This document shows positions 45,575-58,749 of a stretch of 64,000 nucleotides of DNA, piece after piece (within the stretch, counting starts at the first letter, position 1; each line of letters begins with the position of its first letter). Below the pieces are notes generated by a model. The model did not search any database. It was not told the DNA's origin and worked only from the letters and a program-made list of their open reading frames with translations. Source of the stretch: Tillus elongatus (Eukaryota; Arthropoda; Insecta; Coleoptera; Cleridae); NCBI GenBank assembly GCA_964006375.1, contig OZ023263.1, positions 136,644,063-136,708,062 of the forward strand. The letters are read 5' to 3'. A program made the position numbers and the translations under genes.

Positions 45575-46523
45575 ATTGTCTCAACAAAACTGACTCAGAC
45601 TTAACGTAAGATGACTTTTGTGTCCATCCACAAAAAAAAAAGAATTGGTTTTTTAATATTCTGTTCTTCTAGCCATTTATTCATCCCATTAGCCACATGC
45701 TCAAAAAAGACATCTGCCTTCCTCCACCATCAGAAAGACCCATAAACCAATTCGGGTCAACACTTTTCCTTACATCTTTAGATAGACGTACATACGGGAA
45801 AAGTACACAGGGATATACTATAGCGCCAGCAGCTGAAAATACAAGCAATACGGTAAGCGTTTCTTTTTGATTATTTTTTTTTTGTACTTGATACACATTT
45901 TTATATCCTTTAGGGGCACTGACGTTGCCTGTTTTAGGACAAAGCGAAAAAGTGGTCTCATCACTTTTGAAGATTCTCTCAGGTTCGTTTAATATATCCA
46001 CAGCATCTATCCTTGCAAATATTCTGTCAGTTCAGAAAACCAGTTTTTAGTTAATTGTTCTGTAATAATGGCGCGCTCTTTTGTCACCCCCTCTGTTTCT
46101 CTTTCAGAGAGTTCTGGATTCCTCTTCATAAAAGCAGCAAATCATTTTTTCATGGTCTACTGTCCTTAAAGTGCGTTGATATGCCTTTATCCTTTATAAT
46201 TTTCTGTACGGTGTTCAAAATATCATCTACTTTACGTGGAAAGCCACATTTAGCAAGATTGCAACACCATTCCACCAACTTCTTCTCCTCTTCTTTGCTC
46301 AAAATAGCTGGTGGACCCATTCGTCGAGGACCTTCTTTTATTCTTCCCGCCAATCGGTCTTGAATAGTAGTACGTGGTACATTAAGTCGTTTGCTCGCTT
46401 CCCGGGTACTTAAACCACCATCTTGTCTTATTAAGCGAAGTGCTTTAGCTAAAGCTTTTTCCTGATAAGCATGAATTGGTCGCTTATTTCCTGTCAGATA
46501 AAGCTTTTTTCCTTAAGATTCAT
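45575..46523 (-). pseudogene. pogo/Tigger-like transposase, broken
   Basis: From 'MNLKEKSF' at 46,523 with a stop, shifted frames give an HTH of the psq type ('LRLIRQDGGLSTREASKRLN'), then 46,150-46,353 a CENP-B-type HTH ('GPPAILSKEEEKKLVEWCCN', 'KCGFPRKVDDILNTVQK'), then 45,681-46,001 the DDE_1 core ('RIFKSDETTFSLCPKTG' with the first Asp, 'VYQVQKKNNQKETLTVLL', 'GAIVYPCVLFPYVRL'). The second catalytic region is lost before an AT/GT array at 45,555. About three frame changes. Confidence 0.8.
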
Positions 46524-46798
46524 TTTTTTAAATATTTTTTTACCTTTGGTCATAGTTTTGTCGCATTTTTGGTAATCTAAAAAACATGTAAATTACAAAA
46601 ACGTCACCTACATTGCTTTAAGCTTAAAAAAAGAGCATGCCGAGGATAGGTATATAAGTAGCCTAAACTCGGCCACATTTTTATAATATGGCCGACTACT
46701 GGTTAAAATGTATTGAAAAGAGGTAATTTTAAAAGAAGCGCAAAAATCATGATTTCAAGTCATGGTTGGAGCAAATTCACGCTTATCGATATGACATA

Positions 46799-47163
46799 GC
46801 ATTTTACCCAGTAGTCGGTATAGGTGGTGGAGTACTAGAAAATTGTATTATTATAATATCCAATACTCGTCCACCTTAAAATGCGAGGTAAGATCAACTA
46901 ATTCGTTTATTTTTTTATCATAACAATATCAAATACATTATTAAGAAGTGTATTATGATTTGCTCTAAGCGATAATTAAATAAAACAAAGCCAAACTTAC
47001 CTTAAAAACAACAGGTGGACACTTAGAAAAATATTCAAATGGCGGCAGACCATACACGTTGCGAGTATGCGGTAACTAAATCCCCGAACATGGGGTTTCA
47101 ATTTTAGTGAATTACCCCACTTTTTAATTTTGGATAAAGTGAAGGCAGCCGACTACTGGGTAT
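46799..47163. mobile_element. short TIR element related to the pogo ends (MITE)
   Basis: 'acccagtagtcggt' at 46,807 and 'gccgactactgggt' at 47,147 form about 13-bp inverted ends resembling those of the pogo-like element. About 360 bp, no gene. Confidence 0.6.
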
Positions 47164-47164
47164 A

Positions 47165-47908
47165 AATTTGAACAGTATCTCACTCAATACAAACTATTCC
47201 TAGATATATTTTCATAAAACAGGCAGACTACTAGAGTAGGCCGTCTTAAGGGGGCCTATACGTACAAAAATAACTTGTGCTGCACTAATGTGAGGCCAAA
47301 GGTCAGCCAAGATATCTCTAAGTCTAAGATATGCAACATATGACGATTTATTGGTATGGAAATTATAAGGGCAATGAAAGCAACCTATGTAGCTTTTATA
47401 AACCACTTCCAGGACAATTTTCCTCCATAGAATTTAAGACTAGTTAAGTATCACAAGTTGAGTTGGGCATATAAAACTTGTGCATGATGTAGACGAGCCA
47501 ATATTTATGTGAATATTTTCACTTTCCGGTAGCGGTAAGAGGTTGCGATTAACGCATTGCTGTTTTCAAAATGGTTTACATAATAATGAAGAATATACCT
47601 GTTTATTTGTTAACGGATTTCGCTATCGGTTCTATTGTGAAAATGTTCACAGAGTTTCCTGCTCAACATAGTCGAATTTCACTTCGTCAACTTTTTAGCT
47701 TTTTAGAATTATTTAATCTCACAGTACCCCATGACTCCAACACCCAGATCAACTTTGTAATGCGCTAATTTGCCAGTGTTCTTAGTTCTTTGAGATATTT
47801 CCCTATTAGTTCCGAAGACACCCCGTAGGTTGCAATTGCCTTGTTATCTGATTATCTTACGGAATATATACGTTATTTATCTAAGTACTCGTACTGCAGT
47901 TATGTTTT

Positions 47909-47910
<2 letters not shown>
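47165..47910. other. no recognisable gene
   Basis: A further 'ggcagactactagagtaggccg' at 47,221 may be another pogo-type end. No gene. Confidence 0.3.

Positions 47911-47978
<68 letters not shown>
47911..47978. repeat. (AT)n microsatellite
   Basis: About 67 bp AT at the end of R2 copy 2. Confidence 0.97.
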
Positions 47979-47981
<3 letters not shown>

Positions 47982-48170
47982 TAAGGGGAAACTTTAGTAC
48001 TAACCACCTGTTTATGTTTATTACAAGACCCCGCTACAAATATACTACAAACACTCATTTGAAGATAGACCCGCGCAACCCTGAACGCCAAACGTACTTT
48101 CATTGGCGATATAAACTCCATCCCGCTTCTCACAATACCCATATAATTATTTGCGAAGATTTTCTCTAAA
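47978..48170 (-). repeat. R2 repeat family, copy 2
   Basis: Inverted relative of 43,875-44,033. The minus-strand frame is open here ('GMEFISPMKVRLAFRVARVY'), and a related but shifted frame is open in copy 1. Repeat family, not a gene in my view. Confidence 0.7.
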
Positions 48171-48269
48171 CGACGCTTCTTGTGGCGTTGGAGATATAGC
48201 CGAAGGTTCAGTTGTCGAGAGCTCCTTCTATGATCAAAGTTTATCTCAAAATGACCTCTTTGTACCACA

Positions 48270-50581
48270 GAGCTTTCTCCACCATACTGGCGAAGTGATG
48301 AAGCTTTCTTTTGAAAAATGTATTTCCAAAAATATAGTTATTTTATAAAATTTGCTAAGCGAAATTTATGATATTCTATGTACCAAAATTATATGATCAT
48401 TAAAAAGTGAGTTATTGATATTTAAAAATAGTCCTTCTTTAAGAGCCAAAGGAAGAACACAGTTCTGAATGTTTTTATGCGATGAACAAAATTAATTAAG
48501 TTTCACAGACCGAAATACCAAAAAAGGTTACTTTACAACAAAAACAAAAACAAATATGGGATATAGGTATTATATATTGAATAGGTAGGCCAAATTGTGC
48601 TTGTCAAACTCATAATCTGTTGACAAATGTTACAGAAAATTTAAAACTGACGAATTAAATAACCTCTGAAAAAAACTTCGATAAAAATATGTATGTTTTT
48701 CTTCATTTATTTTTTGCAATGGTACGTCAAGTGTTTACTTATCATTTTCTTTTATCTTTTTCAATTGTTTTTAACTATTTAATTAATCATTTTGTTTAAA
48801 CTAAAAGATACTTTTAGAGATTTAGCTGCCATAATAAAGGACTTTCTAAAATTTCTTCATGGTGTTCCCTCCACAGATTTCCCTAAGCCATGCGCAACTC
48901 TTCGCTGTATTCGGTTTGGGCCTCTGATTATTTACCTACACATCGCTCCTTCTGACTGCTCGGAAAAGTGTTCTGGTCTGTTATTGTATCATTTAAAAGT
49001 CCCAATTACTACGTGACTTCATTTTTAATGTTCATCGTGATCCATGGCTGTATACTAACAAGTGACGCTTTCGTTATAAACGAAAATAACCGGCTCTGTA
49101 AACGACTTCGCAACTCCTTAACGAAATTTGCTGTCGTGGCATTCATCTTTGGAAGACTCTATTTTAGGTCTTTTTATAAAAGGCCAAGTTTGTTTCTCTT
49201 AGTTCCTGGTAATTTTCTTCAACGTATTGGTGTCCACAATTTATAATCACATATGTCTCTGGTGGGCAATTTCCTACAAAATAATTAGCAGCCGTTATAT
49301 TTATTACTTCCTGTGTTTGCATTGCTTCAGACTTCACTTACTTACAAACGTCAAAGCCATAAATAATTTAAAAGGTTTTGGAAAAGACGTAGTCAAAAGA
49401 AGTTATTTTTATACCGAATATAAGGCAAGGTTAATACTTGTTAGTGGCCAAAATACTTGCAAAGCCACAATATAGATGTTAAGTGACAATACCTCGATTG
49501 AATTTCGTAGTTGGACGTAGCGGGCAAGAAAGCCTATCAAAAAAGTGTTAAAATATAAGTACAAGCTTTGGCTTTTCTTGTATGACACTATGTAACATTT
49601 TAGTAACAAATTAATTAATTAATAATATTGCGATATCAAAGTACAAGGGATCGTCCCCTTAATATATGTTCACACAGTTTCCACAGTTGTTAAGTCTAGC
49701 AGTTTAGAGATGTTAATTAATAGCTTATAATAATTATTGTGCATAAAATTTTACCTACATTATGTTACAGTGTAGAGCTAAAAATAAACAATAACGCAAA
49801 TAATTTATCCAGCCCAATCTATCACTATCATTACTTACTATTAATTAGTAAAATTTGCATGCAGCTTTTAAATCTCTCTACCCAACTTTATTTAAACTCT
49901 ACTGTAGACTATGGATGCTTACTTATAATTGGATTGCGTAATTCATTTCAATTAGCTATGTGTAAAGTTGGCATAATATTGTTGACATATGTACATACAT
50001 TTAAATTAATGCAAATATTCATGTGAACCAGCAAAGGTAATTATTTTGTTGCATTTCTGGTTTTATCGTAAGATAACTTCTATCAGGTAAAAGTCAATTA
50101 GTCATTGATTATGGTTACATGTAAATCTTTTTATAAAACAGTACTACATTGTTTTCTAGTATTATATTTAGATAAGTTACTATACTATCCAAAAACATAT
50201 TTTAAAAGAACCTGATATATAATTTTTTGAAAACACCAGTGGGATAATATTATATAAAATTTTGCAATAGCAAGTACGTTATGACAGCGAATTTGTATGA
50301 AAATTTTTTGAAAGATAGTTAATTGGGCAGCTAATACGTTTTTGAAAAGATACATAGGAGGTTATATGCAAGTTTATTTCCAAAGGGAAATCTTTTATAA
50401 CCTACCATCAAATTTAACAAGGCGCAGTTATAGTTGCATTTGACGAGTTGTTAGAGTTGAGGTTATTTATGCCGTCAGTTTAAAATTAGCTCTGCCATTT
50501 TTCCAAATAATATAAATTTTATAGTCGCCTAAGACAAGCAACGTAATCATAGACTGAGCCCATTTAATATAATATTATACT

Positions 50582-50584
<3 letters not shown>
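48270..50584. other. no recognisable gene
   Basis: AT-rich DNA with short frames. 'agcaagtacgttatgacagcg' at 50,269 is a short R1-like remnant. Nothing else supported. Confidence 0.35.

Positions 50585-50648
<64 letters not shown>
50585..50648. repeat. (AT)n microsatellite
   Basis: About 64 bp AT. Confidence 0.97.
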
Positions 50649-50652
<4 letters not shown>

Positions 50653-50939
50653 TCTAATACAAAACTTATTTTGAAAGGTATGGTCTACGGTCTTATGGTA
50701 CTTTCTGGCCCACTAGCTCGGATAAACTTTTTTGTCTGATCTAGAAAACATAGCAAATTTTGTTCATCATAAAGAGCTTTTAATTCCCTCCTGTGTTGTC
50801 CCAAAAAAGCAATAATAATACCTCGTTGCTATAAACCTATACTTTGAGAGGTGGCTTAAAGTCTATGCAGTTCATTTCAATGTTTCTTGGAAAAACTGTA
50901 TCGGGCCGTGCAACGAGGCATCCAAGCAAATGTATTTTG

Positions 50940-51350
50940 GCGAGATTTCCGCGGTATTATCCCATAATTTTCACGGGTAATTTATTGGTATACTCCTGTG
51001 GCAGCTATATCTTATTATAGAAAATGTAACAGAATTATTCCATCTTTTTCGCAGAAAATTTTCCAGCTGAGTTGAAACACAGAATCTTTTCAGTGGTGAA
51101 GAATCAGAAAGCTTGTTCAATTGGTCTTTAGTATCTGGATCATAGTGATGGCCCATGTTTCATACATAGCAACAAGGCAACCCAAAGACTTTGAGGAATA
51201 TATTTCAAAATGGTGACACATTTCCGTTCGTAGTCAAAAAAGCGTACTTCTGATCAGAGTTCAAGCGTTTCTTAATCATTTTTTTTCGAAAGCATATTCG
51301 TTTCCAATTCGTGATGGTGAATGTGAAACACACGTTCATAGAAAATGTTC
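50940..51350 (-). pseudogene. mariner transposase relic
   Basis: The frame 50,971-51,156 begins 'MGHHYDPDTKDQLNKL' and 'PLKRFCVSTQ', matching mariner 'HHYDPESK' and 'P.KK.RV..S'; the part down to 50,940 resembles 'FWD..G....DYL'. Upstream minus-strand text resembles the fragments at 2.0-2.3 and 63.5 kb. Multiple breaks. Confidence 0.65.
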
Positions 51351-52033
51351 AATCTTTCTGACATACGCTTCAGCCCAGTTCATCGATCCTCTCGGATCAT
51401 ATTGCAAACACAATCATTGTTTTCGTGACTGGCCACAGAAATTATTCTTCCAGGGAGGTGCTCATCTTTGAAATTTGATCGTCCGGTTTTAAATTTCGGA
51501 ACCTAGTTTTTAACCGTAGCGTAAGAAGGACATTGATCACCTAAGGTTTCTACCATATAACCAAAATTTTCTTTGTCTGGTAACCTTTTCAAAAATAAAT
51601 ATTTAGTAACTGACCGAAAATATTTTCTAAAAAGATTTCAAACTTTGATAGCTTACTCATAAAACATCATAGTTGTTACTGTAACAACTAAATTCAATTC
51701 TCCTCCTGGAAAGTTTCCAAGCCAACTAGATATCTATACCTATATCCTCGTGTATATAAAGTGTCAACGAAATCAGTAAACAGTCCATGGTCGCTACAGT
51801 TTTCAAGGTATAAGGTACACGTCGGCACGCAACCAGCTTGAAGAAACGAGAACGGTTCAGAATCTTCGAAGAACACTTGAATTGCAATCAGTATGATCTC
51901 CTGATTCCGAAAATTTGAGGACCTATAGTTTGTTGTTCTTAAAATTTGAAACTTGAAAGCCACAAGAAGTGATATGAAGGTCTCCAAGTATTTGAGAAAT
52001 TTCCCACGTATCTATGACGTCATCCTAAAAACT

Positions 52034-52036
<3 letters not shown>

Positions 52037-52099
<63 letters not shown>
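52037..52099. repeat. (AT)n microsatellite
   Basis: About 62 bp AT. Confidence 0.97.
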
Positions 52100-52100
<1 letters not shown>

Positions 52101-52866
52101 CCACACTATCTGCTACAGTGTAGTAGCATAACGTAGTCTAGTACATATCCCTGCCCAATAGTGTGAAAATGAGACATACCTGATCATACCACACCGCGTG
52201 ATACTAGGATGTTGTTTGAATAAACCTCCTCACAACTTCCCAACCTTGCTATTATATTATACCATGGATTGAAAGAGACTGCAAATTGTGTTTAGCGTCC
52301 TATGCGTTGATGCTGTTGCACGGGCTCGTGAGACCGGTGGAACGTGAAGGTTTCTATAAACCCCGTGGTTAGATCAGACTATTACTGGGGACTCCGCCGG
52401 GTCTGACATGATCAGTTCTGTCTCCTTTTCACAATATGACTAAGCTTGTTACTTATTTTAGGGAATGACAGTGATAGTTGTTGAGACATAGTAAAATAAA
52501 TATCACATACTTGTTTATTATGTAGAGCACTGTCTCTTGTCAAAATCGAAAAAACAATTAGATGTGTCTAAATTTATAGATCAATAAAGTGAAAGTAGTA
52601 TTGTTATTATTCGCTGTTAAGTGTTCGTTTAATGAAATTTGTCCAAAAAGTGAGAATACAAAAGTGTGGTTTCTATTAATATATAGATAACAATTTCAAG
52701 AACGGTCAATAATCCTAGCATTTCCGCGTCCAATAAATCCTTATATACTCATCCCCCAGTTGCAATTGATAATTCTCATTAAAGTACCCTAGTCTCAGAA
52801 AGCAACACAACAAACGCCAGCGGTTTAAATAACAAAAGCTTGAGACCAAATTACTAATTTATTTAA
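52100..52866. other. no recognisable gene
   Basis: Less AT-rich around 52,280-52,420. No open frame of note and no RNA gene I can name. Confidence 0.3.
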
Positions 52867-53395
52867 CTCCAACAACAATAATAATAAGGTTTATTGACAA
52901 GTTTGAACAAACATCTACAATTGAATACAAAAGGTTACCAAATATAAATACACAATAAAAAATAGAACACACATTCAATACAAACAAGTAAATAACAAAT
53001 CAATAAACGCGCGTGTCGTGCAGTCTAAAGTAATCTGTAAACAATTATTCTAAGAGTTATAAGACTTGGACATCTTCACAGAAGCAAACTTGCTTGTTAG
53101 CAAAGATGTCCATGCAACATCATAAACAAACTGAAAAATATAACACAAAAACAACCATAATATTAGTGTAGGGTATCATAAAGTGAAGAATAATTGGTAG
53201 CGTTCTACAACCAACAAAAGTCACAAACAGCAAAACCAACTCCAGATGCCCACACTATACAAAGCACAACACACAACAGAATTAAGACTGTCAAAGAAGT
53301 AAAACCCAGAGTAATTAACAGTCAGGAGACAAAATACCCTCTAAAAAAATAACAAACAGAAACAACACCACCACAAGCAAAACGTATACACGCGC

Positions 53396-53640
53396 ATCGT
53401 CTGTTGCAATACACATAATTCTTCCGCGGCCGCAGCGAGCGACGTCAAACATCCGAGGTGATCCCACCGACAACAATAAAAAACAACCAATCACAGCGTG
53501 CGAATTGATTCCATAACCATGATAACAAACTATTTGACAGCTGCAATCGGCCGTCCCTGATCATCGATCAACCGACATCGTCCCAAAGCCCAACGATGGC
53601 CTCCGCAAAACGAAAGACTATAAAAAAGGTATAGGTACTT
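53396..53640. promoter_or_regulatory. CpG-rich stretch with promoter-like motifs
   Basis: Stands out from the AT-rich surroundings: 'ttccgcggccgcagcgagcgacgtc', an inverted CCAAT context ('aaccaatcacagcg'), and then 'atggcctccgcaaaacg' with a donor-like 'aaaaag|gtatag' at 53,628. It could be a host promoter or first exon, or a repeat. Confidence 0.3.
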
Positions 53641-53747
53641 TAAAAATCCAGAAATACAGACTCAATCGGTAATCTGTGGTCAAATTATACTCCGTTATAT
53701 TTCATCTATTCACATACATACTTGCTCGTGTGCGCTTGTTCGTAAAC

Positions 53748-53830
53748 TCAAACACACACACTCATTCACTCACGCACGCACACACACACACTTGCAGTCT
53801 CAGACATATACATACTCGCACACGTGCACA
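53748..53830. repeat. CA-rich low-complexity tract
   Basis: Interrupted CA/CGCA repeats. Confidence 0.85.
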
Positions 53831-53959
53831 TAATGATCGATTAAAATCAAGATCTACCAAACAACATTACACAGTCTCATCGACGAAGACAAAAGCACAA
53901 GCACAAGATAACAAACACCCCCCGCACCAACAAGGCAGACAGTCACCAAAAAGCAGAAG

Positions 53960-56476
53960 GGTCGACAATCAAGAGGAGGCATCGATAACACTTATCGGTG
54001 TATTAAACAGCCACCGTTTAAACCTTTTTTTTTAATAAAGCTTATAAGAATTCGTAGATCTTATATCAAGGGGCAGGGTATCAAAGAGTCTCAAACCAAT
54101 ACACACAAAACTACGCTGACCAATTCTTTGTTCCGCCCTGTACTTCTTCGTGACAATATTTTTGTACCTCGTAGAGTAAGTATGTTCTGCAAAATTACCA
54201 ACAGATTTTTTCTGTAAATATACAATAAGATAACACGACAGTACAGTTTCTGCACATCCATCACTCCGGCGTCCGAATACAGCGCATCACTGGGGAAGGT
54301 AATATTTCTGCCATATATAATTTTTAATATCCACCCCTGGTTGTCTCTACTTTTCTCAAGTATGTTCCTGATGCGCTTCCCCAAGCTAATATACCGTATA
54401 AAAGCTACGACTAAATGAGAGGAAAGTAAATAGGTTTAAGGTAAGCAATTTCCTGAAATTTATTTAATCTCTTAAACTTCGAAAGGAAGCTCCTCAGTTT
54501 CTGGACTACTTGATTTGTCTGCCTGTGCCATCTTAGATGACAGTCAATATTCAAGCCAAGATATTGTATATTTTTTGTTTCACTTATCTAATCAGGACCA
54601 ACAGATAAGTTCCCAACCTTTGGCATTCCACTGGCATATGAACTGAATGACATGTACTTTGTTTTGCCCAGTTTATGGACAATATGTTTTGGTTAAATCA
54701 CGTTTTTAATGTTTTTAAATCTGTCTCTGCTTCCTGTTTCAGAGATAACCAATCCGGGGAGGTGTAAAAAATAACCGTATCGTCAGCATAACTGACGATC
54801 TCTCCTTCTGATGATAAGCGAATCATGTCATTTACGTATATGTTGAATAGTAAAGGCCCCAATACTGTGCCCTGCGGAACTACACACTCCACCCGTTCAT
54901 AGCAGCTAAAGTTATTTCCTATTTTCACACATTGTTTGCGGTCGGTTATGTAGCTCTTAAGTATATCAAATATTTTCCTTCGAAATCCAGTCCTATGAAG
55001 TTTAGCTAGCAGTTTTGAGTGGGATACTGTATCGAACGTCTTAGCAAGGTCCAGAAACATACAAAAGGTTGGCCGGCTTTTATCCAGACTGTCATAGAGT
55101 TTTGAAGTAAGAAATGCCATGGCATCCTCAGTAGATCGTCCTTAGCGGAAACCAAACTGGCGATCGGATAACAATTTATAGTTTGTAATAAAAGACACAA
55201 TTCCCAATTTTAAGACTTTTTCGAATAACTTTGCTATATTAGAAATAAATGTTATCGGTCTATAATTGCCCATTTCAGTGGGATCACCCCACTAAAAAAT
55301 GGGGGAAATGATACCGATTTTGAACGTCTCTGGAAATGTCCCTTCATATATATATATATATATATTTATTGAAGAGGTAAGTAGTTATTTCATCGCAGAT
55401 TGCCCTCAGCACTTTAACCTCCAGTCCACCGTAACCCGTTGTCTTAGTTTCCTTTAGTTCAAGTATCTTCTGTTTCACTTCGCTCTCCGTTATTTCATCG
55501 ATATACATGCTGTTCTCGATTGTACATTCATTCGTCTGAACAGTAAATAGATTCCCTTTGGGAACTTCGGCTGCTAGTCTTCCACCCACATCTCTGTAGA
55601 ACCCATTGAATGCGCTGGAGATAAACTTTTGATCACAGTAGCGCTGGCCATCGACCGTAGTCCCCACTATCCGATTTTACGCCCTTTCCTTGGATCCACA
55701 AAAATCATCGACTGTCTTCCAGACAGCTTTTGAACTGTTGGCACTGTTCCGTATTGCCTGTCTATAAAAGGAACCTTTTGTCGCTCTAATAATTTCCGTC
55801 AAGGAGTTTCTGTATTCTTTGTATCTCTCCTGTAACTCCAAGTCATCGCGACTCCTCTTTGTCACCCCGTACATCTCGTTCTTGGTCTGGATTGACTTTA
55901 TCAAAACCTTAGTTATCCACGGATTCCTTGAATAGGTTTTTCAAGTTTTACGTTTCATAACCGTACAACCACCAATGTGCACCCGCAGTTGGTCAACAAA
56001 TGATTTGGCCGCATCGTCAGCACTGATATGCTGATGCATATCAGTCCACTCCTCTTGATCAAATCCGCTTTAACTTTCTTATAATCTATTATCTTCACAT
56101 AATTTGTTTCACATTTCTGCGGTGTCCTCATATCTGAATTCTTGAACTCTAAAAAGGCCACTATGGGATAATGATCGGTGAGCAGGTTTTCAAAAATTAC
56201 AGAATCTATGTCACACTTTGCAGCAGGACACCTGATGAATATGTGGTCCAGGCCTGAACTCGAGTTCCCCTGTACCCTGGTAATGCTGTTAACATAAAAG
56301 ACGTATCCAAACTCAGACAGTGTGTTCAAATATACATTCGATATATCGTCAGTGTCCATTATATAGATGTTGATGTCACACACATACATACTACTGTTGT
56401 GTTTGCCCAAGTGAACAGCGAAAAAAAATCCGTAATAACGAGTTACCCAGAACATGTAGATGGTTGAGAGCTCCAT
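53960..56476 (-). pseudogene. LINE endonuclease/reverse transcriptase
   Basis: Pieces in order: 55,955-56,476 endonuclease end ('VCDINIYIMDTDD', 'NSITRVQGNSSSGLDHIFIR', 'LLTDHYPIVAFLEF'); 55,677-55,904 linker ('RYKEYRNSLTEIIRATKGSF'); 55,344-55,667 ('NGFYRDVGGRLA', 'TESEVKQKILELKETKTTGY'); a short AT array; 54,698-55,120 RT palm ('MFLDLAKTFDTVSHSKLL', 'VPQGTVLGPLLFNIYVNDM', 'SYADDTVIFY'); 54,091-54,384 C-terminal part ('ILEKSRDNQGW') ending near 53,960 with 'NTPISVIDASS'. Catalytic YADD is intact but there are several shifts and stops. Confidence 0.88.
55346..55366. repeat. short (AT)n in LINE
   Basis: About 21 bp AT interrupting the LINE reading frame. Confidence 0.95.
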
Positions 56477-57072
56477 TTATTTCACAAGATTATATTTGCT
56501 TATGTAATTTAGACCGATAGATAATCATCTCAGTCTTAAGACGATGTCGCCTTGTCGTCGAAATAGTGACTCTGTTTCCAGTAGATAACCGGTATAGCTT
56601 CCCACATGATGTACATTTAATTTGTAAATAAACACATGTATCAATGATTTTCTGACTCCACTGCATCGTTTACAGGTTCGCCTGACATTAATATTTCTTG
56701 AACTTCCTATTACACATCATTATTTTGTAATCTACTGCCATATGAAGCAATTGTGATAATATATATCCGCAGTTAAATTTGAAAGAACCAAATATTTTTT
56801 TAAAATCTTTCTTTCTGTAGTACTTAAGTTATTGTCATAGGTTTTTCATCTTCTCGCAACATTATAATACAATGAGACTAAAATCTGTCCCCTGACTTTC
56901 TCAATCATTTTACTGTTTGTAGATTTATTTATTCCGTCTACAATCAATACCTGGAAAAATTCAGTACAAAAAACCATCAGCAATAAGTCATCAGCTGTGC
57001 ATTAATTGACTGACGCCTATTTGTTTGTGTTAGCGATTTCAAAGTGTATAATAAATTAATTACATCTTCTAT

Positions 57073-57226
57073 AAGTACAATTTGGAAAACCCAATTCATC
57101 ACAATACAGTGTTTAGACCTGAGGATCGTTTTGCTAACAAAGTTAGCGTCATCCAAGGGATGAATAAACGATCATCAGGTCTGAAAACTGTATTGTGACG
57201 AATTGGTTTCTCCAAATCGTACTTGT
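57073..57226. repeat. palindromic fold-back repeat, copy 1
   Basis: Outer arms 'aagtacaatttggaaaaccc' and 'tttctccaaatcgtactt' are inverted. Inside are 'gacctgaggatcgttttgct', 'aacaaagttagcgtcat' and the inverse 'cgatcatcaggtctg'. Confidence 0.85.
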
Positions 57227-57355
57227 CAGTGCTGATCTCCAGTGTTCACTCATTGTACTGTCTTCTAATTACTTATTTTAATCAATATCAGAATTGCTCA
57301 AAAGAATTTAAACAAACATGGTAAATTAATTTATTAGGTTTCACATTATGTCGGA

Positions 57356-57684
57356 GCCTCGATGGTCCAGGGGTAAGAATGTGTGCCTCTGAACCGAATG
57401 GTACTGGGTTCGATTCCCACTCTTTCAGTAAAAACTGTAATAAGTTAACATCAACCGAGGTTCTGGCATTATATTTAAGCAAGTTGAATATCTGCACGTT
57501 CCGCCCTTCGGAGGGGGCGTAAAGCCGTCGGTCCCGTGTCCATGCGATGTTAGGCACGTTAAAGATCCTACCCTTATTACAGAAAGGTAGGTGTTCGGCA
57601 AAATTTTCAGGATAGTGATGTGAAACTGCTCCCTGGCGTCGGTGATTGGCCATAGTCGCGGAAATAGGCCGACATTAAAAAAAC
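57356..57684 (+). mobile_element. tRNA-derived SINE, second copy
   Basis: Same family as 36,196-36,546: head 'gcctcgatggtccaggggtaag' with T arm 'ctgggttcgattccca', body 'cacgttccgcccttcgg' and 'aggcacgttaaagatcc', end 'gccgacattaaaaaaac'. Slightly more diverged. Confidence 0.85.
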
Positions 57685-57689
57685 ATATT

Positions 57690-58740
57690 TTGTCAGTTTC
57701 TAAAAACGTACGTAAGTAATATTATTCTTAATTCCACTAGGTACTACATTTTTTATCATTTTTATTTAAATTTAATGGGCTTAAAACAACTGAAATTTTT
57801 CATTTGACAGTTCTAATTAAGTAACCGAAAGACTGACATCGTTTAAAATGCATAAATACACAGTAACTGACATATTTGTTTTGACAACTTGAGACACAGA
57901 ATAGAATTATCGTTAACGATATAGTCATATGACATCGTTAAGTTCATCGTTAAAGAGGTCACCAAAGTTTTATGCAACCCATAGTTGAATTCGCCGTCAG
58001 ATGCAATTTTATTATGAAATTGAGCGCTACATATCTTCTATTTTACAAAACTTATATTTTAGAAATAAGAGATCTTAAAGAGTACTTATTCCTTAATTAG
58101 AAAAGGCCAGTACCTACGATGAAATGGGTTATATGTGTAATAGGTTATAAAACTGATATGTCCTGCCATCGGTCTTTCCATGGCCTGCTCTGTAAATAAT
58201 AAGCAATTATTTTCTAAGAAAATTAGCTAAAAAAGTCTTCTGGTAAATGCCTTTCATTTAGAAGTAAGTAAAACAGTGGCTTGTATAGATATAACTACGT
58301 CCCTGGCCATATATGTAGATAGGAGAGTACAAGAAGTAATAAAAAAGACCGATCAAGAGGGCGCTTTAGCTGCTGGAGTATCCACACTGGACAGTGGTTT
58401 CTGATCTCTCGAATAATTCCAATAAATTTAGCTTAGGTTTGTATAATCCACGGTAGCCGTGTCGGCAAAGCTGGCGAACAGTGTTATCAACCACGCTCTT
58501 CCATGTGTGTGAAGGTTACTGTCATGATTTATCACCCCCATTCTGTGCCTCCTGCTCGCTGGCTACGCTTCTCGTATTCTATGTATTTTTTATTGCTAGT
58601 GGTCTCTTTGCTTTCTTCGTCTGACTGCCATGCATCTTAAATTAATATGTTTATATGTATCATTCAGAACGATTAGAATTTAGATACGCGTTACCAATTA
58701 TTAACTAAACTGCACAGGTTAAATATATTATTTTTTATTA
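57690..58740. other. no recognisable gene
   Basis: AT-rich. No feature I can support. Confidence 0.35.
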
Positions 58741-58749
58741 AGTAGTTCA

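Larger units (their letters stand above)
52867..56476 (-). mobile_element. CR1/jockey-type LINE, 5'-truncated
   Basis: About 3.6 kb. It holds part of the endonuclease, reverse transcriptase and the C-terminal tail, followed by a putative 3' UTR ending 'CAATAAACCTTATTATTATTG', a TTA-rich tail of the kind seen on insect LINEs. The 5' part of the endonuclease is missing, as usual for truncated LINE copies. The 1.1-kb span between the last codon (about 53,960) and the tail contains CA-rich and CpG-rich parts that may be a separate insertion. Confidence 0.75.

Noticed and set aside
52280..52420. Possible 5S rRNA-related segment ('cataccac', 'gtggttag', 'ggggactccgccgggt')
   Set aside because: Short matches in the right order but with wrong spacing and many differences. 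Not enough to call 5S or a 5S-derived SINE.
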